A stretch of DNA of 64,000 nt from an uncultured Latescibacterota bacterium (GCA_951812755.1 OX638329.1:6315107-6379106); one strand, 5' to 3'. Positions 54,910 through 63,984 are shown, counted from the first letter of the stretch. The notes: a model not told the origin generated them from the sequence alone. Translations and numbers: made by a program.

Positions 54910-55278
54910 TCAAACCAGATCCATTCCTTCTTTTAGTGCTTGAAGAACAAAAGTGTTTTTAGATATTCGCATCGCTTCCAGTTCGGAACGCGTGTACGCA
55001 AAAATATCTACACCGATCCCGACATCTTTGGGAACATAATAGACACTGCGTTCTCGAAAAGACAGCGCACTTTCCCGAAGCACCAGCAACACATCGGCAT
55101 CACTTCCGGGCACAGCATCACCGCGGGACAAAGAGCCGAATAGGACCACGCGCTCAATCTCGGGATGCCGGGTCTTCAGTATTTTCATCGCCTTCCGAAT
55201 CCGTTGGATCGTCTTTGGGCGGTTCAAATAGAAAACCCGAACAGAAGGTGATGATTTTTTTGGCGTTTGATACAGCAC
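54910..55278 (-). CDS. MNT-type nucleotidyltransferase of a HEPN-MNT pair
   Basis: The GTG at 55278 is preferred because GGAGAGG lies about 6 bp upstream; later starts have no RBS. The 122-residue protein carries the motif FGSLSRGDAVPGSDADVLLVL (split here: GSLSRG, SDAD), and RRVVLFGS-type context, IRKAMKILKTRHPEIERVVL. It overlaps the HEPN gene by 125 bp. In such pairs the MNT protein neutralises the HEPN RNase, in some cases by adding AMP. The large overlap is unusual. Confidence 0.82.
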   Translation of the reverse strand: MLYQTPKKSSPSVRVFYLNRPKTIQRIRKAMKILKTRHPEIERVVLFGSLSRGDAVPGSDADVLLVLRESALSFRERSVYYVPKDVGIGVDIFAYTRSELEAMRISKNTFVLQALKEGMDLV

Positions 55279-55612
55279 GATCCGCCTCTCCTTGTGTATA
55301 GTATTCAAATGGCGCGCCCTGAGGGTGCGAATTGGGATACCGCGCCGGGATATAATGCTTGTCCAACTCTTTTGCCGCATCTAATAGGGCGGAGTCAGGC
55401 AGCGAAATATCGGGCAAAGCCTCTAATAGTGCCGCAACAGAATGCCCCCAGGCGACGGCACCGACTTTTTGAAAGACCGCCTTAACGGCTTTTTCAGCAC
55501 CTTGCTGAGCGGCAAAGCAGGCCCATTCATAATCGCCATGCTCTGTTGCCCTGCGAGCGTGGTCCAGGTCGCGTTCCCCCTGTCTAAACCAATCTGCGTG
55601 CCGACTTGCCAT
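55154..55612 (-). CDS. HEPN-domain toxin-like protein
   Basis: The 152-residue protein is alpha-helical, starting DWFRQGERDLDHARRATEHGDYEWACFAAQQGAEKAVKA in split blocks. It carries an R-x4-H motif (RYPNSH) typical of HEPN RNases near the C-terminus. The acidic tail (DDPTDSEGDENTEDP) is encoded in the stretch that overlaps the MNT gene. HEPN toxins cut RNA. The gene lies 9 bp after a further nucleotidyltransferase, so three genes form a cluster. Confidence 0.85.
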   Translation of the reverse strand: MASRHADWFRQGERDLDHARRATEHGDYEWACFAAQQGAEKAVKAVFQKVGAVAWGHSVAALLEALPDISLPDSALLDAAKELDKHYIPARYPNSHPQGAPFEYYTQGEADRAVSNAKKIITFCSGFLFEPPKDDPTDSEGDENTEDPASRD

Positions 55613-55621
55613 ACTTTTTCC

Positions 55622-56143
55622 CTATACCAGTTTTGAAAGGATTTCTGATGGAATGTGCGATTGTAGAAAAGGATACGTTTCAATGAGGCGAGCAATGTCG
55701 GCCAGATCTTTTTGCCGTTTGCTGCTGCGTCGGTCCGTATCCATCGCAGCCCATATTTTGCCCTGTAATGTATCTTCAAGGTGAGCAACTGGCAGTTCAA
55801 GACCGAGTATTTCGCGTGGTGCAGCGCGCTCTGGAAAATCAAAATACCGCGCATCTGTTTGTATCTGCACGCGCAAGTCAGACCCCTTCTGATACACGTT
55901 GAGGCTATGTGGAAATTGCTTTACCTGAAAGTTCGCTTCCAACAAGGCTACGACCTGTTGGAATTGTGCAATAGCGACGACCAGATCGAGGTCCAGACTG
56001 ACCACCGGCTCTACATAGGCATTGACAGCTTGACCACCAATTACGCAATACGCAATATCATGCTCTGCCAATAAGGCGATCAGGTTCTCTAAAAAATGGC
56101 TGTGATCCATTGTCACTGTTTTCCAAAAATCGAGTGCGTGCAT
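55622..56143 (-). CDS. Nucleotidyltransferase-fold protein
   Basis: ATG at 56143 is used; another at 56110 (MDHSHFLENL) is possible. The 173-residue protein has CVIGGQAVNAYVEPVVSLDLDLVV in split form: GGQAV and D-x-D (DLDLVV). This is the AbiEii/nucleotidyltransferase pattern. It ends DTLQGKIWAAMDTDRRSSKRQKDLADIARL, typical for that family. It lies next to the HEPN-MNT pair on the same strand. It may be a second antitoxin or an independent enzyme. Confidence 0.78.
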   Translation of the reverse strand: MHALDFWKTVTMDHSHFLENLIALLAEHDIAYCVIGGQAVNAYVEPVVSLDLDLVVAIAQFQQVVALLEANFQVKQFPHSLNVYQKGSDLRVQIQTDARYFDFPERAAPREILGLELPVAHLEDTLQGKIWAAMDTDRRSSKRQKDLADIARLIETYPFLQSHIPSEILSKLV

Positions 56144-56200
56144 AGCATTTGCCTGTGAGAATAGCGGTTAGCCCCTATAATGACGGGCACGCTCCATAGA

Positions 56201-57676
56201 CTAAAAGAATTGCCGTTTTGTGTCAATCCACCGGCTGATTGTTACTTTTTGTCGGGTGAAAAACGAAATGCCTTCGGCGCCCTGTACGTGTAGATCACCG
56301 AAGAAAGAATTGTTCCACCCGGAAAATGGGAAGAATGCCATGGGCGCGGGGACGCCGATATTGATACCGACCATGCCGGCATTTACTTCGTGGCGAAATT
56401 TGCGCGCGGCTCCGCCACTGGATGTGAACAATACGGCTGCGTTGCCATATCCGCTGGCATTGCACCGGGCAATAGCCTCGCTCAGGTCGTCTGTGTGCAT
56501 GGTCGATAATACCGGTCCAAAAATTTCTTCCCGCGCAATGGACATCTGGGGTTTTACCCGATCGAAAATTGTCGCGCCCAGGTAGAAGCCATGCGGTGTT
56601 TCTTCGACCTGTACATCGCGACCATCTACGATCAGTTCTGCGCCTTCTTGCAGTCCGTTTTCGATATGTTGATGGATGCGGTGCAGATGCGTTTTGGTCA
56701 CTACCGGTCCCATATCTACACCGGGGTCGCGGTCGGTTGGTCCCACTCGAAATTCGCGTGCGATTTCACTGAGTGGTTCCAGAAAACGGTCGCCTGCACC
56801 TTCGGCACAGACGAGGACACTGCCGGCCATGCAGCGTTCGCCCGCGCAACCATAAGCGGAGCCCATGACGGCAGCTACAGTTGAATCCAGGTCGGCGTCG
56901 GGCAATACGATTAAGTAATTTTTTGCGCCACCGGCTGATTGCACGCGCTTGCCATTGCGCGTGGCAGTTTCATAGACATAGCGCGCTACAGGTGTTGAAC
57001 CGACAAATGAAATGGTTTTCACTTCGGGGTGGGCGAGCAGGGCATCTACCGCGTCTTTTCCGCCGTGTGCGATGTTGAATACGCCGGGCGGTAGGCCGGC
57101 TTCGGCCAATAATTCGCCAATTCGAATCGCACTCAAGGGCACGCGCTCCGATGGCTTTAATACGTAGGTGTTGCCACATACCAGAGCAATGGGCAATGTC
57201 CACATCGGTACCATAGATGGAAAGTTGAATGGCGTGATGCCTACCGATACACCCAAAGGTTGTCGAATGGTGTCGCAATCAATCCCCTGTGCAATATTTT
57301 CCAGCGAGTCGCCCATCAAGAGCGCGGGCGCACCACAGGCAAATTCTGCGACTTCGATTCCGCGTCGAATTTCACCCCGGGCATCTTCTATGGTTTTGCC
57401 ATTTTCGCGGGTTACAATTTGGGCCAATTCTTCGAAATGGGTTTCCATGAGTGCCACCAGTCGGAACATCACGCGCGCGCGGTCAACGGCTGGTGTATTC
57501 GCCCATTCGGGAAATGCGTCTGCGGCTGATTGCACTACGCGATCTATTTCTGACGCGCCACATAAGGGTGTTGCGGCAATTTCCGTTCCATCCGATGGGT
57601 TGTAAACAGGTACTGTTTCCGTTGCCTCAGATGTTACCCATTCGCCATTGAGCAATAATTTGACTGTCTCGGCCAT
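56201..57676 (-). CDS. mmsA: Methylmalonate-semialdehyde dehydrogenase (CoA-acylating)
   Basis: The 491-residue protein is a CoA-acylating aldehyde dehydrogenase: ITPFNFPSMVPMWTLPIAL, NTYVLKPSERVPLSA and YGCAGERCMAGS with the catalytic Cys are typical of MmsA. It converts methylmalonate semialdehyde to propionyl-CoA in valine breakdown, or malonate semialdehyde to acetyl-CoA in inositol breakdown. With nearby oxidoreductase and isomerase genes, inositol use is plausible but not shown. The length is normal. Confidence 0.93.
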   Translation of the reverse strand: MAETVKLLLNGEWVTSEATETVPVYNPSDGTEIAATPLCGASEIDRVVQSAADAFPEWANTPAVDRARVMFRLVALMETHFEELAQIVTRENGKTIEDARGEIRRGIEVAEFACGAPALLMGDSLENIAQGIDCDTIRQPLGVSVGITPFNFPSMVPMWTLPIALVCGNTYVLKPSERVPLSAIRIGELLAEAGLPPGVFNIAHGGKDAVDALLAHPEVKTISFVGSTPVARYVYETATRNGKRVQSAGGAKNYLIVLPDADLDSTVAAVMGSAYGCAGERCMAGSVLVCAEGAGDRFLEPLSEIAREFRVGPTDRDPGVDMGPVVTKTHLHRIHQHIENGLQEGAELIVDGRDVQVEETPHGFYLGATIFDRVKPQMSIAREEIFGPVLSTMHTDDLSEAIARCNASGYGNAAVLFTSSGGAARKFRHEVNAGMVGINIGVPAPMAFFPFSGWNNSFFGDLHVQGAEGISFFTRQKVTISRWIDTKRQFF

Positions 57677-57731
57677 GATGATCTCCGGTCTATAAGGTGA
57701 GAGGTGAGACGACCACCCAGCCCCCAGTCCC

Positions 57732-57875
57732 TAAGAGACTGTTTTAAAACTCATTTTGCCCCTTCTCAGCTATGCGCTATTGCCCTGTCATGTGGAAAAG
57801 ATGCTTCGGCTACGCTCAGCATGACAAAACGCCTGACATGCGTAACATCAGGTATTAATTTTAAAACAGCTTCTA
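57732..57875 (-). mobile_element. Miniature TA-flanked repeat, family A copy 5
   Basis: Reversed orientation: TAAGAGACTGTTTTAAAACTC to AATTTTAAAACAGCTTCTA. At 144 bp it is the shortest copy, with the central GC-rich palindrome deleted. It lies just upstream of mmsA. Confidence 0.8.
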
Positions 57876-57957
57876 AGCGATCAGCAGGCAGCCTAACCAA
57901 CCTCCAAGCGTGCGCCTTACTCCCAATTCCTAATTTTTAATTCCTAATTCATCGCGG

Positions 57958-58078
57958 CAAAAGAGACTACCCATATCAATCTTACTTGCGATTGTCATTG
58001 CGGCATGGTTTTAGCCGCAATCCAGAAGGTTTTGCTGTTCATGTCTATATGGGGCATGATTTACGCCACGATGCACTA
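57958..58078 (-). mobile_element. Miniature repeat, family B copy (intact, reversed)
   Basis: The copy reads, reversed, from TTAGTGCATCGTGGCGTAAA to TTTTGCCGCGATGAATT. It shows the uninterrupted form of the outer element at 52899: TATGGGTAGTCTCTTTTGCC is continuous here. It also lacks the 22-bp ACTGGCGTTGTGCC segment found in the others. It lies in the gap before the sulfatase. Confidence 0.75.
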
Positions 58079-58089
58079 ATTCCTAATTC

Positions 58090-59541
58090 TCATCCGTGTT
58101 GCCGAAATTTTGGTGTTTCGCCGGGTACGGGCGAGTTGTCAAATGCACCCCGATGAATGACTGCCTCTTGGCCCCCCAGGGAATCGATCATTTCTCGTTG
58201 CGAGGCTTTGGCCTGGGTATCGACAGCTTCGGGATCGATGAGGTCGCGCAATTCGCGTTCGAAATTTTCCAGCACATCCTGGTGATCGGGTGACTGCGCG
58301 AGATCGCGGCACTCTTCTGGGTCATCCGTGGTATCGAATAGTTGCGGCGGATTATTGACGTAATATATGTATTTGTATTGTCGATTTCGCAACATATACG
58401 CCCCGTGCTGTGCGCCTACCGCATGATATTCGCTAAATACCGTGCGGTCGCGGTCTTCTTCCTGTGCGATTGTCCACAGTGACTCGCCCGGCAAATCCTC
58501 GTCTGCTTCGGTTTGTTGCGCGCCCACGGCTTCCAAAATTGTCGGAAAGCTATCGACGAGCGAGACAGGTGTTTCCACGACTTTGCCCGCGGGGACATCG
58601 GGACCTGCCATCAAAAATGGCACGGCGGCCGATTCTTCATACATGGTAAATTTGCCGTAAATACCGCGTCCACCCAGGTGTTCACCGTGGTCTGTCGTAT
58701 AGATTATGCGCGTTGTATCGGTCAATTCCAATTCGTCCAGTGTATTTAGCACCCGACCAATTTGCTGGTCCAGGTACGTACATACGCCGTAATACGCCGC
58801 ATTTAGCTGTCGCACGATGGCCTCGGGGAATTGGGGATCAAATGTGAAAAGTCGCCTGAAATAGTCCATTGCGGGATGATCGGGCCAATCCTCTGTGCGC
58901 CATTGCGGCGGCATGGGCAATTCGTCCGGGTCGTAGATGTCGTATGTATCTGGCGGCGAAATATACGGCGGGTGTGGGCACACAAATGACAAAAACAGAC
59001 ACCAGGGTTTTTCTTCGTGCTGATGTTCTTGTAACCACTTTATGGCGTGGTCTGCATTGCGCTGGTCGTATTGCAAATAGGTCGAGTCGCCAGGTCCCGC
59101 TTCTCGAATTCCCGGTCGTTTGTTGCGAAAGGGCGGCTGTTCCCGGATGCAGCCCAGTACATCGCCTGTGCCATCGACGACGTTTAATGGCTCGATTTCT
59201 TCGGTGAATCCGTGATCTGTGCCCTGGCCCTTAAAGTGCAATTTGCCAATTGATGTGGCGTTAAAACCCTGCTCGCGCAAGCGGTGGTGCCAGCTTGGCG
59301 TGTTTCCGGTGTATGGATGTCCGTTGTCCCAGTTGCCAATTTGATGCACGTAGCGTCCCGTGGCCAGAGATGCGCGCGCTGGCACGCAAATTGGAAAGTT
59401 GGTGTAGGCATTGGTAAACCGCGTGCCCTGTTCGGATAGCCGATCCAGGTTGGGCGTTTGTACCATCGGATGCCCATAACATCCGAGCAGGTTGCGATTG
59501 TGTTGATCGGAGATGATGTACAGCATGTTTGTCTGTTGCAT
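58090..59541 (-). CDS. Sulfatase (formylglycine-dependent, CxPAR type)
   Basis: The 483-residue protein begins MQQTNMLYIISDQHNRN with Asp12 and Gln13 as metal ligands and C-V-P-A-R (Cys52) as the formylglycine site. IGKLHFKGQGTDHG and YTTDHGEHLGGRGIYGK complete the ligand set. There is no signal peptide. It is only distantly similar to the sulfatase at 35257. It shares the strand with a cupin 27 bp upstream, so the two may be co-transcribed. Confidence 0.9.
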   Translation of the reverse strand: MQQTNMLYIISDQHNRNLLGCYGHPMVQTPNLDRLSEQGTRFTNAYTNFPICVPARASLATGRYVHQIGNWDNGHPYTGNTPSWHHRLREQGFNATSIGKLHFKGQGTDHGFTEEIEPLNVVDGTGDVLGCIREQPPFRNKRPGIREAGPGDSTYLQYDQRNADHAIKWLQEHQHEEKPWCLFLSFVCPHPPYISPPDTYDIYDPDELPMPPQWRTEDWPDHPAMDYFRRLFTFDPQFPEAIVRQLNAAYYGVCTYLDQQIGRVLNTLDELELTDTTRIIYTTDHGEHLGGRGIYGKFTMYEESAAVPFLMAGPDVPAGKVVETPVSLVDSFPTILEAVGAQQTEADEDLPGESLWTIAQEEDRDRTVFSEYHAVGAQHGAYMLRNRQYKYIYYVNNPPQLFDTTDDPEECRDLAQSPDHQDVLENFERELRDLIDPEAVDTQAKASQREMIDSLGGQEAVIHRGAFDNSPVPGETPKFRQHG

Positions 59542-59568
59542 AAAAACCTCATAGAAGGGTGGTCAGCA

Positions 59569-60093
59569 TTATTTTTTCCATAAATTCATTACAGCACCAT
59601 TTATTCCAAAGACCGGATCGGAAGCGGGCATTGGTACTTTGGGTATATTTTCCAGCGCGTGTCTGTGTTCACGGGCACTTTCTCGACATAAGTCCGGGTG
59701 CTGTCCATCGGGATACGCGCCTACGACCAATAGATCTGAACTCGCGCCCAAATTTTTGTGTCCCACGCCTGCGGGAACAACCATGACATCGCCCGGTCCG
59801 ATTGTCAAACGCACACCCTGTTCACCACCCATGCACACTCTGGCACTTCCCTGCGCGATGCCCAGCACTTCGTGCGCTGTGGCGTGGTAGTGGTGAAAGG
59901 AATAAATACCGTTGCGCCATGAACGCGACCAGCGATTGGCCGCAAATACCTGCTCAAATGCCCGCGCGGGGTCGTCTTCGGGCAATGATAGGGCAGCTTG
60001 ATAGACTATGAGAGGGAAAGCGCTGTTTGGAACCACACCGTCGTCTTGAAAATAATGCGGTGTTATCTGTGCGTCTTTTTGGATGAACTGCAT
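59569..60093 (-). CDS. Cupin-domain protein
   Basis: The 174-residue protein has both cupin motifs: G-(x)n-HxH-like YSFHHYHATAHEVLGIAQG, and later PGDVMVVPAGVGHKNLG. The metal ligands His-His and a Glu are visible in the first, and a His in the second. Cupins of this type are isomerases, epimerases or sensors. It lies 27 bp before the sulfatase start and 27 bp after the isomerase stop; the three probably form an operon for sugar or polyol breakdown. Confidence 0.82.
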   Translation of the reverse strand: MQFIQKDAQITPHYFQDDGVVPNSAFPLIVYQAALSLPEDDPARAFEQVFAANRWSRSWRNGIYSFHHYHATAHEVLGIAQGSARVCMGGEQGVRLTIGPGDVMVVPAGVGHKNLGASSDLLVVGAYPDGQHPDLCRESAREHRHALENIPKVPMPASDPVFGINGAVMNLWKK

Positions 60094-60120
60094 AAACTTT
60101 TCCTTTGGATACAGGGGATT

Positions 60121-60903
60121 TTAAGTTATTGTCCTCATTACCTCAATACATTCAGCCACCTGTGCCTCTGGGGATGGAGCGTTATTTTCTTCTTCTAAAA
60201 CAAGCCAGCCAGTAAATCCCTGTAGCGCGTTTTGCAAAGCTGATAGGTCTAATACGCCCGTGCCCAATTGTGGTCGGACTGCATGGCCTGTAGCGTCTTC
60301 TGAATGGTCTGCGAGGTGGATGATGTGTAGCCTGTCTGAGAGTTCGTTCACCAATGCAATTGCGTCTTTGCCCGCCCGTATGTGGTGCCCGGTGTCAAAG
60401 GCAAATCCCACGTATGACGGATCGGTATATGCCGCCAGTTTGACCAGTCCCTCTTCCTCAGATTCCCACCAGTGGTTGTGATAGGCGAGTTGGACGCCTT
60501 TGGGCGCGCATTGTTCGCCCAGGAGGTTCAGGCCTTCTGCGGTTTTTTCCCACATTTCATCTGATACGGACCCCTTTGTTGGACGCCGCCCGCTGCAAAC
60601 GATGTACTGTCCGCCAACAGCGGATACAAAGTCGGCAATTTGACTTCCCTCAGTTCTGATTTGCTCGCGCGAGGATTCATCCCAGTGTGCGGCGCCGTAA
60701 TGCGCGCCAATCAGTTCGAGATTGGTTTCAGATAGGATGCGTTTGAATGCTTCGGGAGCTTGAAAATATCGCTCCAGATTTTTCCAATTTGCTTCCAGTC
60801 CCTTGAAACCGAGGTTTCCAATCTGGCGAACCACTGCGAGGAAGTCCGCTTCGTTGGGGTATATGCCTTTGCCATAAGATCTCGCCTGACATCCGAGGTT
60901 CAT
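60121..60903 (-). CDS. Sugar phosphate isomerase/epimerase-like TIM-barrel protein
   Basis: The start at 60903 (MNLGCQARSYG) is preferred; a 65-residue longer frame has no RBS and reads through the end of the next gene. The 260-residue protein has a Xyl-isomerase-like barrel: GFKGLEANWK, LAYHNHWWESEEEG (His and Glu ligands), FAFDTGHHIRAG and IIHLADHSEDATG. It ends with GWLVLEEENN. It starts 15 bp after the Gfo/Idh stop and so is likely its partner. The substrate is unknown. Confidence 0.82.
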   Translation of the reverse strand: MNLGCQARSYGKGIYPNEADFLAVVRQIGNLGFKGLEANWKNLERYFQAPEAFKRILSETNLELIGAHYGAAHWDESSREQIRTEGSQIADFVSAVGGQYIVCSGRRPTKGSVSDEMWEKTAEGLNLLGEQCAPKGVQLAYHNHWWESEEEGLVKLAAYTDPSYVGFAFDTGHHIRAGKDAIALVNELSDRLHIIHLADHSEDATGHAVRPQLGTGVLDLSALQNALQGFTGWLVLEEENNAPSPEAQVAECIEVMRTIT

Positions 60904-60917
60904 TTTGTTTTCCTTCG

Positions 60918-61919
60918 TTAAAGCTCGACTGTGATGGCTTTTCCTTCGCGGGAAGAGAAATACGCGCCTTCGCTCACCGCCACTTGTGCGAGTCCGTCTC
61001 GCAGGCTCGCTCCGGGTGACACATCTGTTCGCCCTTCTTTCACGCATTGCGCGAAATGTGTCCACATGTCTGTCGGCGGCTGTCCCGACCCCGTCCATTC
61101 TCCTTTTTTCAGGTCAATCGGTGTTTTGTCTTCTTCAAATCCGCGATGTGTCACGTATCGGATCCGATTGCGTTCTGTTGCCGAAATATTTCCCCTCAAG
61201 CCCGCCATCTGATAGATGTTCTGCATCTGGATTCCCGCCATGCTGCCGGTCATACACACGATTTGTCCGTTTTCACATCGGGTTGTGATGTTGACAAATT
61301 CTACGGCGTCTTTGTCGGGTTTAAACAAGCCACAACGCTCGTGTCCCATCACTTCCACGGGCAAAGAGCCTGTCCACCATAAGGCGAGGTCCATGGTGTG
61401 TGACAGTGCGTCGAGGATGCCGCTGTAGTGTTCGGGGAAGAAATACTGCGGGTTAAAAAATCCGCGCTGAAGCGATACATTGGTTTGTATCAGGTCGATC
61501 TGTTCCGCCAGGGCTTTCATTTCCTGAGCAAAAGCCGTAAAGCGAGATTGATATCCCACCATCGCTACGACGTTATTTTTTTCTGCCATTTCACAAATTT
61601 CTACGCCCGATTCAATGCTGTCGCAGTATGGCTTTTCGACCAGAAATGGCTTGCCTGCCGCGGCGGCATCGCGCATAACGCCTGCATGGTGTCGCGTGTG
61701 CGTTGCAATTGCCAGGGCGTCGATATCATCCCGCGCGATGACTTCCCGATGGTCGAGTTCGTATTTTACGTTGAAATTTTCCGCCGCATTTTTGGCGCGT
61801 TCTTCATCCAGGTCGCACACGAGTGCGAGTTCGGCTTCATCGCATCCCAATAGTTCGCGTGCATGCGACGGTCCGCGTTGTCCTGTGCCAATTACTGCTA
61901 CGCGAATTTTGTTTGACAT
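60918..61919 (-). CDS. Gfo/Idh/MocA-family oxidoreductase
   Basis: The 333-residue protein begins MSNKIRVAVIGTGQRGPSHA, with the Rossmann GxGxxG at residues 11-16, and has the EKPYCDSIE motif with the catalytic Lys. A C-terminal ~180 residues make the substrate-binding beta domain. It starts a four-gene block on the minus strand with the isomerase, cupin and sulfatase. These fit degradation of a sulfated or modified sugar, which is an inference. The RBS GGAGCG precedes the start. Confidence 0.9.
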   Translation of the reverse strand: MSNKIRVAVIGTGQRGPSHARELLGCDEAELALVCDLDEERAKNAAENFNVKYELDHREVIARDDIDALAIATHTRHHAGVMRDAAAAGKPFLVEKPYCDSIESGVEICEMAEKNNVVAMVGYQSRFTAFAQEMKALAEQIDLIQTNVSLQRGFFNPQYFFPEHYSGILDALSHTMDLALWWTGSLPVEVMGHERCGLFKPDKDAVEFVNITTRCENGQIVCMTGSMAGIQMQNIYQMAGLRGNISATERNRIRYVTHRGFEEDKTPIDLKKGEWTGSGQPPTDMWTHFAQCVKEGRTDVSPGASLRDGLAQVAVSEGAYFSSREGKAITVEL

Positions 61920-62089
61920 AATACGCTCCTTTTATCTGTGAACATGATTTTGGGGTAAGAAATAACGACCAATCTCTCAATCCGTCAACAAAAATAGCCC
62001 GTTCTGTCTTGACAAGTGCTCAGATGTGTCAGTACTTTTAGTTTTAACAGGTATTAAAACGCCTATTTAAAGTAGATATGGAGGATTAA

Positions 62090-63235
62090 ATGAGCGATAT
62101 AGGTGGAAAAATAGGTGCTGCACCCATTACGGCACCGGGCTGGCCCGCGAAGTCCAGGGAAGGTGTTGCGATTGTCGATTGCGATGTACACCAAAATTTT
62201 CGCCGTCCGGAAGATTTGTTACCGCATCTTTCCAAATTCTATCAGGAACATCTCTACGATCAGGGTTTGCATCTGCCCGGCGGTGGATATCCCAATATGC
62301 CCTTCCGCGCCAACCGACCAGATTTGAAAGATCCGGATCTCAAAGAGCGGGATTTCAATTTTTCCGTTGAGTTTTTGCAGAAAGAGCACCTCGACCGCTG
62401 GCATATTGATTACGCACTGTTGACGGGGCCACCGCCTTTTTACGGGTATTCGGGTTTGCCGGATCCGGATTGGGCGGCTGCGCTGTGTCGCGCGTTCAAC
62501 GATTGGACGATTGAGCACTGGCTCAGTCGCGATGGCCGTCTCGTCAATGCCATTCTGGTTTCGCCTACCGATCCCTCTCAGGCTGTCGATGAAATCAACA
62601 GGCTGGCGCATCGCAAAGATACGGTTGCGGTGATGGTGCCTATGGGCACGATGATGCCTTTTGGCAATCGCTTTTACCATCCGATATGGGAGGCGTGCGA
62701 GAATCACGGGTTGCCGGTGGTTTCTCATGTGGGTGGCGGTGGTGGGGCAACGCGGACTGTTCCGACTCCGGTGGGTTTTCCCACGTATTATATGGAGTCC
62801 AGGATGAGCCGTCCGTATATGGCGAGTACCCATGCGGCGTCGTTGATCTGTGAGGGTGTTTTTGAGAAGTTTCCAAATTTGAAGTTTGCGCTCATTGAAG
62901 CACAACAGTTTTGGGCTGTTCCGCTGATGTGGCACATGGATTCGGATTGGAAGGCTTTGCGCGACCAGACGCCGTGGCTCAAGCGGTTGCCGAGTGAGTA
63001 TTTTCGCGACCATATTCGGGTTGGCTCACAGCCTTTGCACGAGCCTGAGCGACCCGAGCAAATACACCAGATGCTGGATATGTTACACGCCGATGAGACC
63101 CTTATCTATTGTTCGGACTTTCCCCATTTTGACTGGAACGATCCCGTGACGACATTTCCCAGGCTGGCAGAGGATTTGCACCAGCGCATTTTTGTCGGTA
63201 ATGCTCTGGAGATGCTGCGTATGGAGGATGTGTAA
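62090..63235 (+). CDS. Amidohydrolase-family metal-dependent hydrolase
   Basis: AUG at 62090 follows GGAGG. The 381-residue protein has the amidohydrolase-2 pattern: VDCDVHQNF (metal ligands at strand 1), GLPVVSHVGG, FPNLKFALIEAQQFW and YCSDFPHFDW near the end with the last metal Asp. It lies directly ahead of a Rieske ferredoxin gene. Such pairs occur in breakdown of aromatic or heterocyclic compounds, where the hydrolase acts on a ring-cleavage product; the substrate here is unknown. Confidence 0.88.
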   Translation: MSDIGGKIGAAPITAPGWPAKSREGVAIVDCDVHQNFRRPEDLLPHLSKFYQEHLYDQGLHLPGGGYPNMPFRANRPDLKDPDLKERDFNFSVEFLQKEHLDRWHIDYALLTGPPPFYGYSGLPDPDWAAALCRAFNDWTIEHWLSRDGRLVNAILVSPTDPSQAVDEINRLAHRKDTVAVMVPMGTMMPFGNRFYHPIWEACENHGLPVVSHVGGGGGATRTVPTPVGFPTYYMESRMSRPYMASTHAASLICEGVFEKFPNLKFALIEAQQFWAVPLMWHMDSDWKALRDQTPWLKRLPSEYFRDHIRVGSQPLHEPERPEQIHQMLDMLHADETLIYCSDFPHFDWNDPVTTFPRLAEDLHQRIFVGNALEMLRMEDV

Positions 63236-63613
63236 ATGGCGCGCATCACAGTTGCCAGGGTCTCGGAGATACCGCCCGGGCAGCGCAAAATTGTGGTGCC
63301 ATTTCGCGGGCGCGCCGGGATTGGCATTTTTAATGTCGGGGGGTCGTTTTACGCGGTTCGCAATATCTGTCCGCACAAGAATGGTCCGCTTTGTACCGGG
63401 ACACTCGGCGGTCGGGTGACGACTCAGGTGCCGCCTTCCACGCGGGGAGGCGAAATTTCTATTGATGGCGATGGCGAGATTTTGCACTGCCCATGGCATC
63501 AGTGGTCTTTTGAAATTTCAACAGGACGCTGTCTGGTGGATCCCGAGGTGTATGTCAAGACTTACGCGGTAGAAATTGACGGCGATGATGTTGTCGTCAC
63601 TTATGAGGACTAA
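63236..63613 (+). CDS. Rieske-type [2Fe-2S] protein
   Basis: The ATG follows the preceding stop codon directly. The 125-residue protein has the Rieske ligands Cys45-x-His47 (NICPHKNG) and Cys85-x2-His88 (HCPWHQW), with about 37 residues between the pairs, which is long. It would pass electrons to an oxygenase component, which is not in the window unless it is the next gene. The stop codon TAA at 63611 is the target of a family A repeat. Confidence 0.88.
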   Translation: MARITVARVSEIPPGQRKIVVPFRGRAGIGIFNVGGSFYAVRNICPHKNGPLCTGTLGGRVTTQVPPSTRGGEISIDGDGEILHCPWHQWSFEISTGRCLVDPEVYVKTYAVEIDGDDVVVTYED

Positions 63614-63984
63614 GAGACTGTTTTAAAACTCATTTTGCCCCTTCTCGGCGACGCGCTATTGCCCTGTCATTCTGAGCGGAGCGCAGCGGAGTCGAAGGAG
63701 TGGGGTATAACTGCGTAGCAGTTCATCTCTTACCAACTCAGGTGGAAAAGATGCTTCGGCTACGCTCAGCATGACAAAACGCCGGACATGCGTAACATCA
63801 GGTATTAAGTGACGTTACGCATAGGCACAATATAATGCGATAATGCGCCTGTCATTCTGAGCGTAGCGCAGCGGAGTCGAAGAATCTTCTACCAACTCAG
63901 GTGGAAAAGATGCTTCGGCTACGCTCAGCATGACAAAAACGCAGACATGCGTAACATCAGGTATTAATTTTAAAACAGCTTCTA
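63611..63984 (+). mobile_element. Miniature TA-flanked repeat, family A copy 6 (long form)
   Basis: Starting at the TAA of the Rieske stop, TAAGAGACTGTTTTAAAACTC runs to AATTTTAAAACAGCTTCTA. At 374 bp it is the longest copy and contains two partial cores in tandem. Excision would leave GAC-TAAGGAGAAATAAAATGG, so the RBS of the next gene would directly follow the stop codon. Confidence 0.8.

Noticed and set aside
60904-61098. N-terminal extension of the isomerase gene reading through the Gfo/Idh gene
   Set aside because: It overlaps the end of that gene in another frame, with basic low-complexity residues; ATG at 60903 matches the family.
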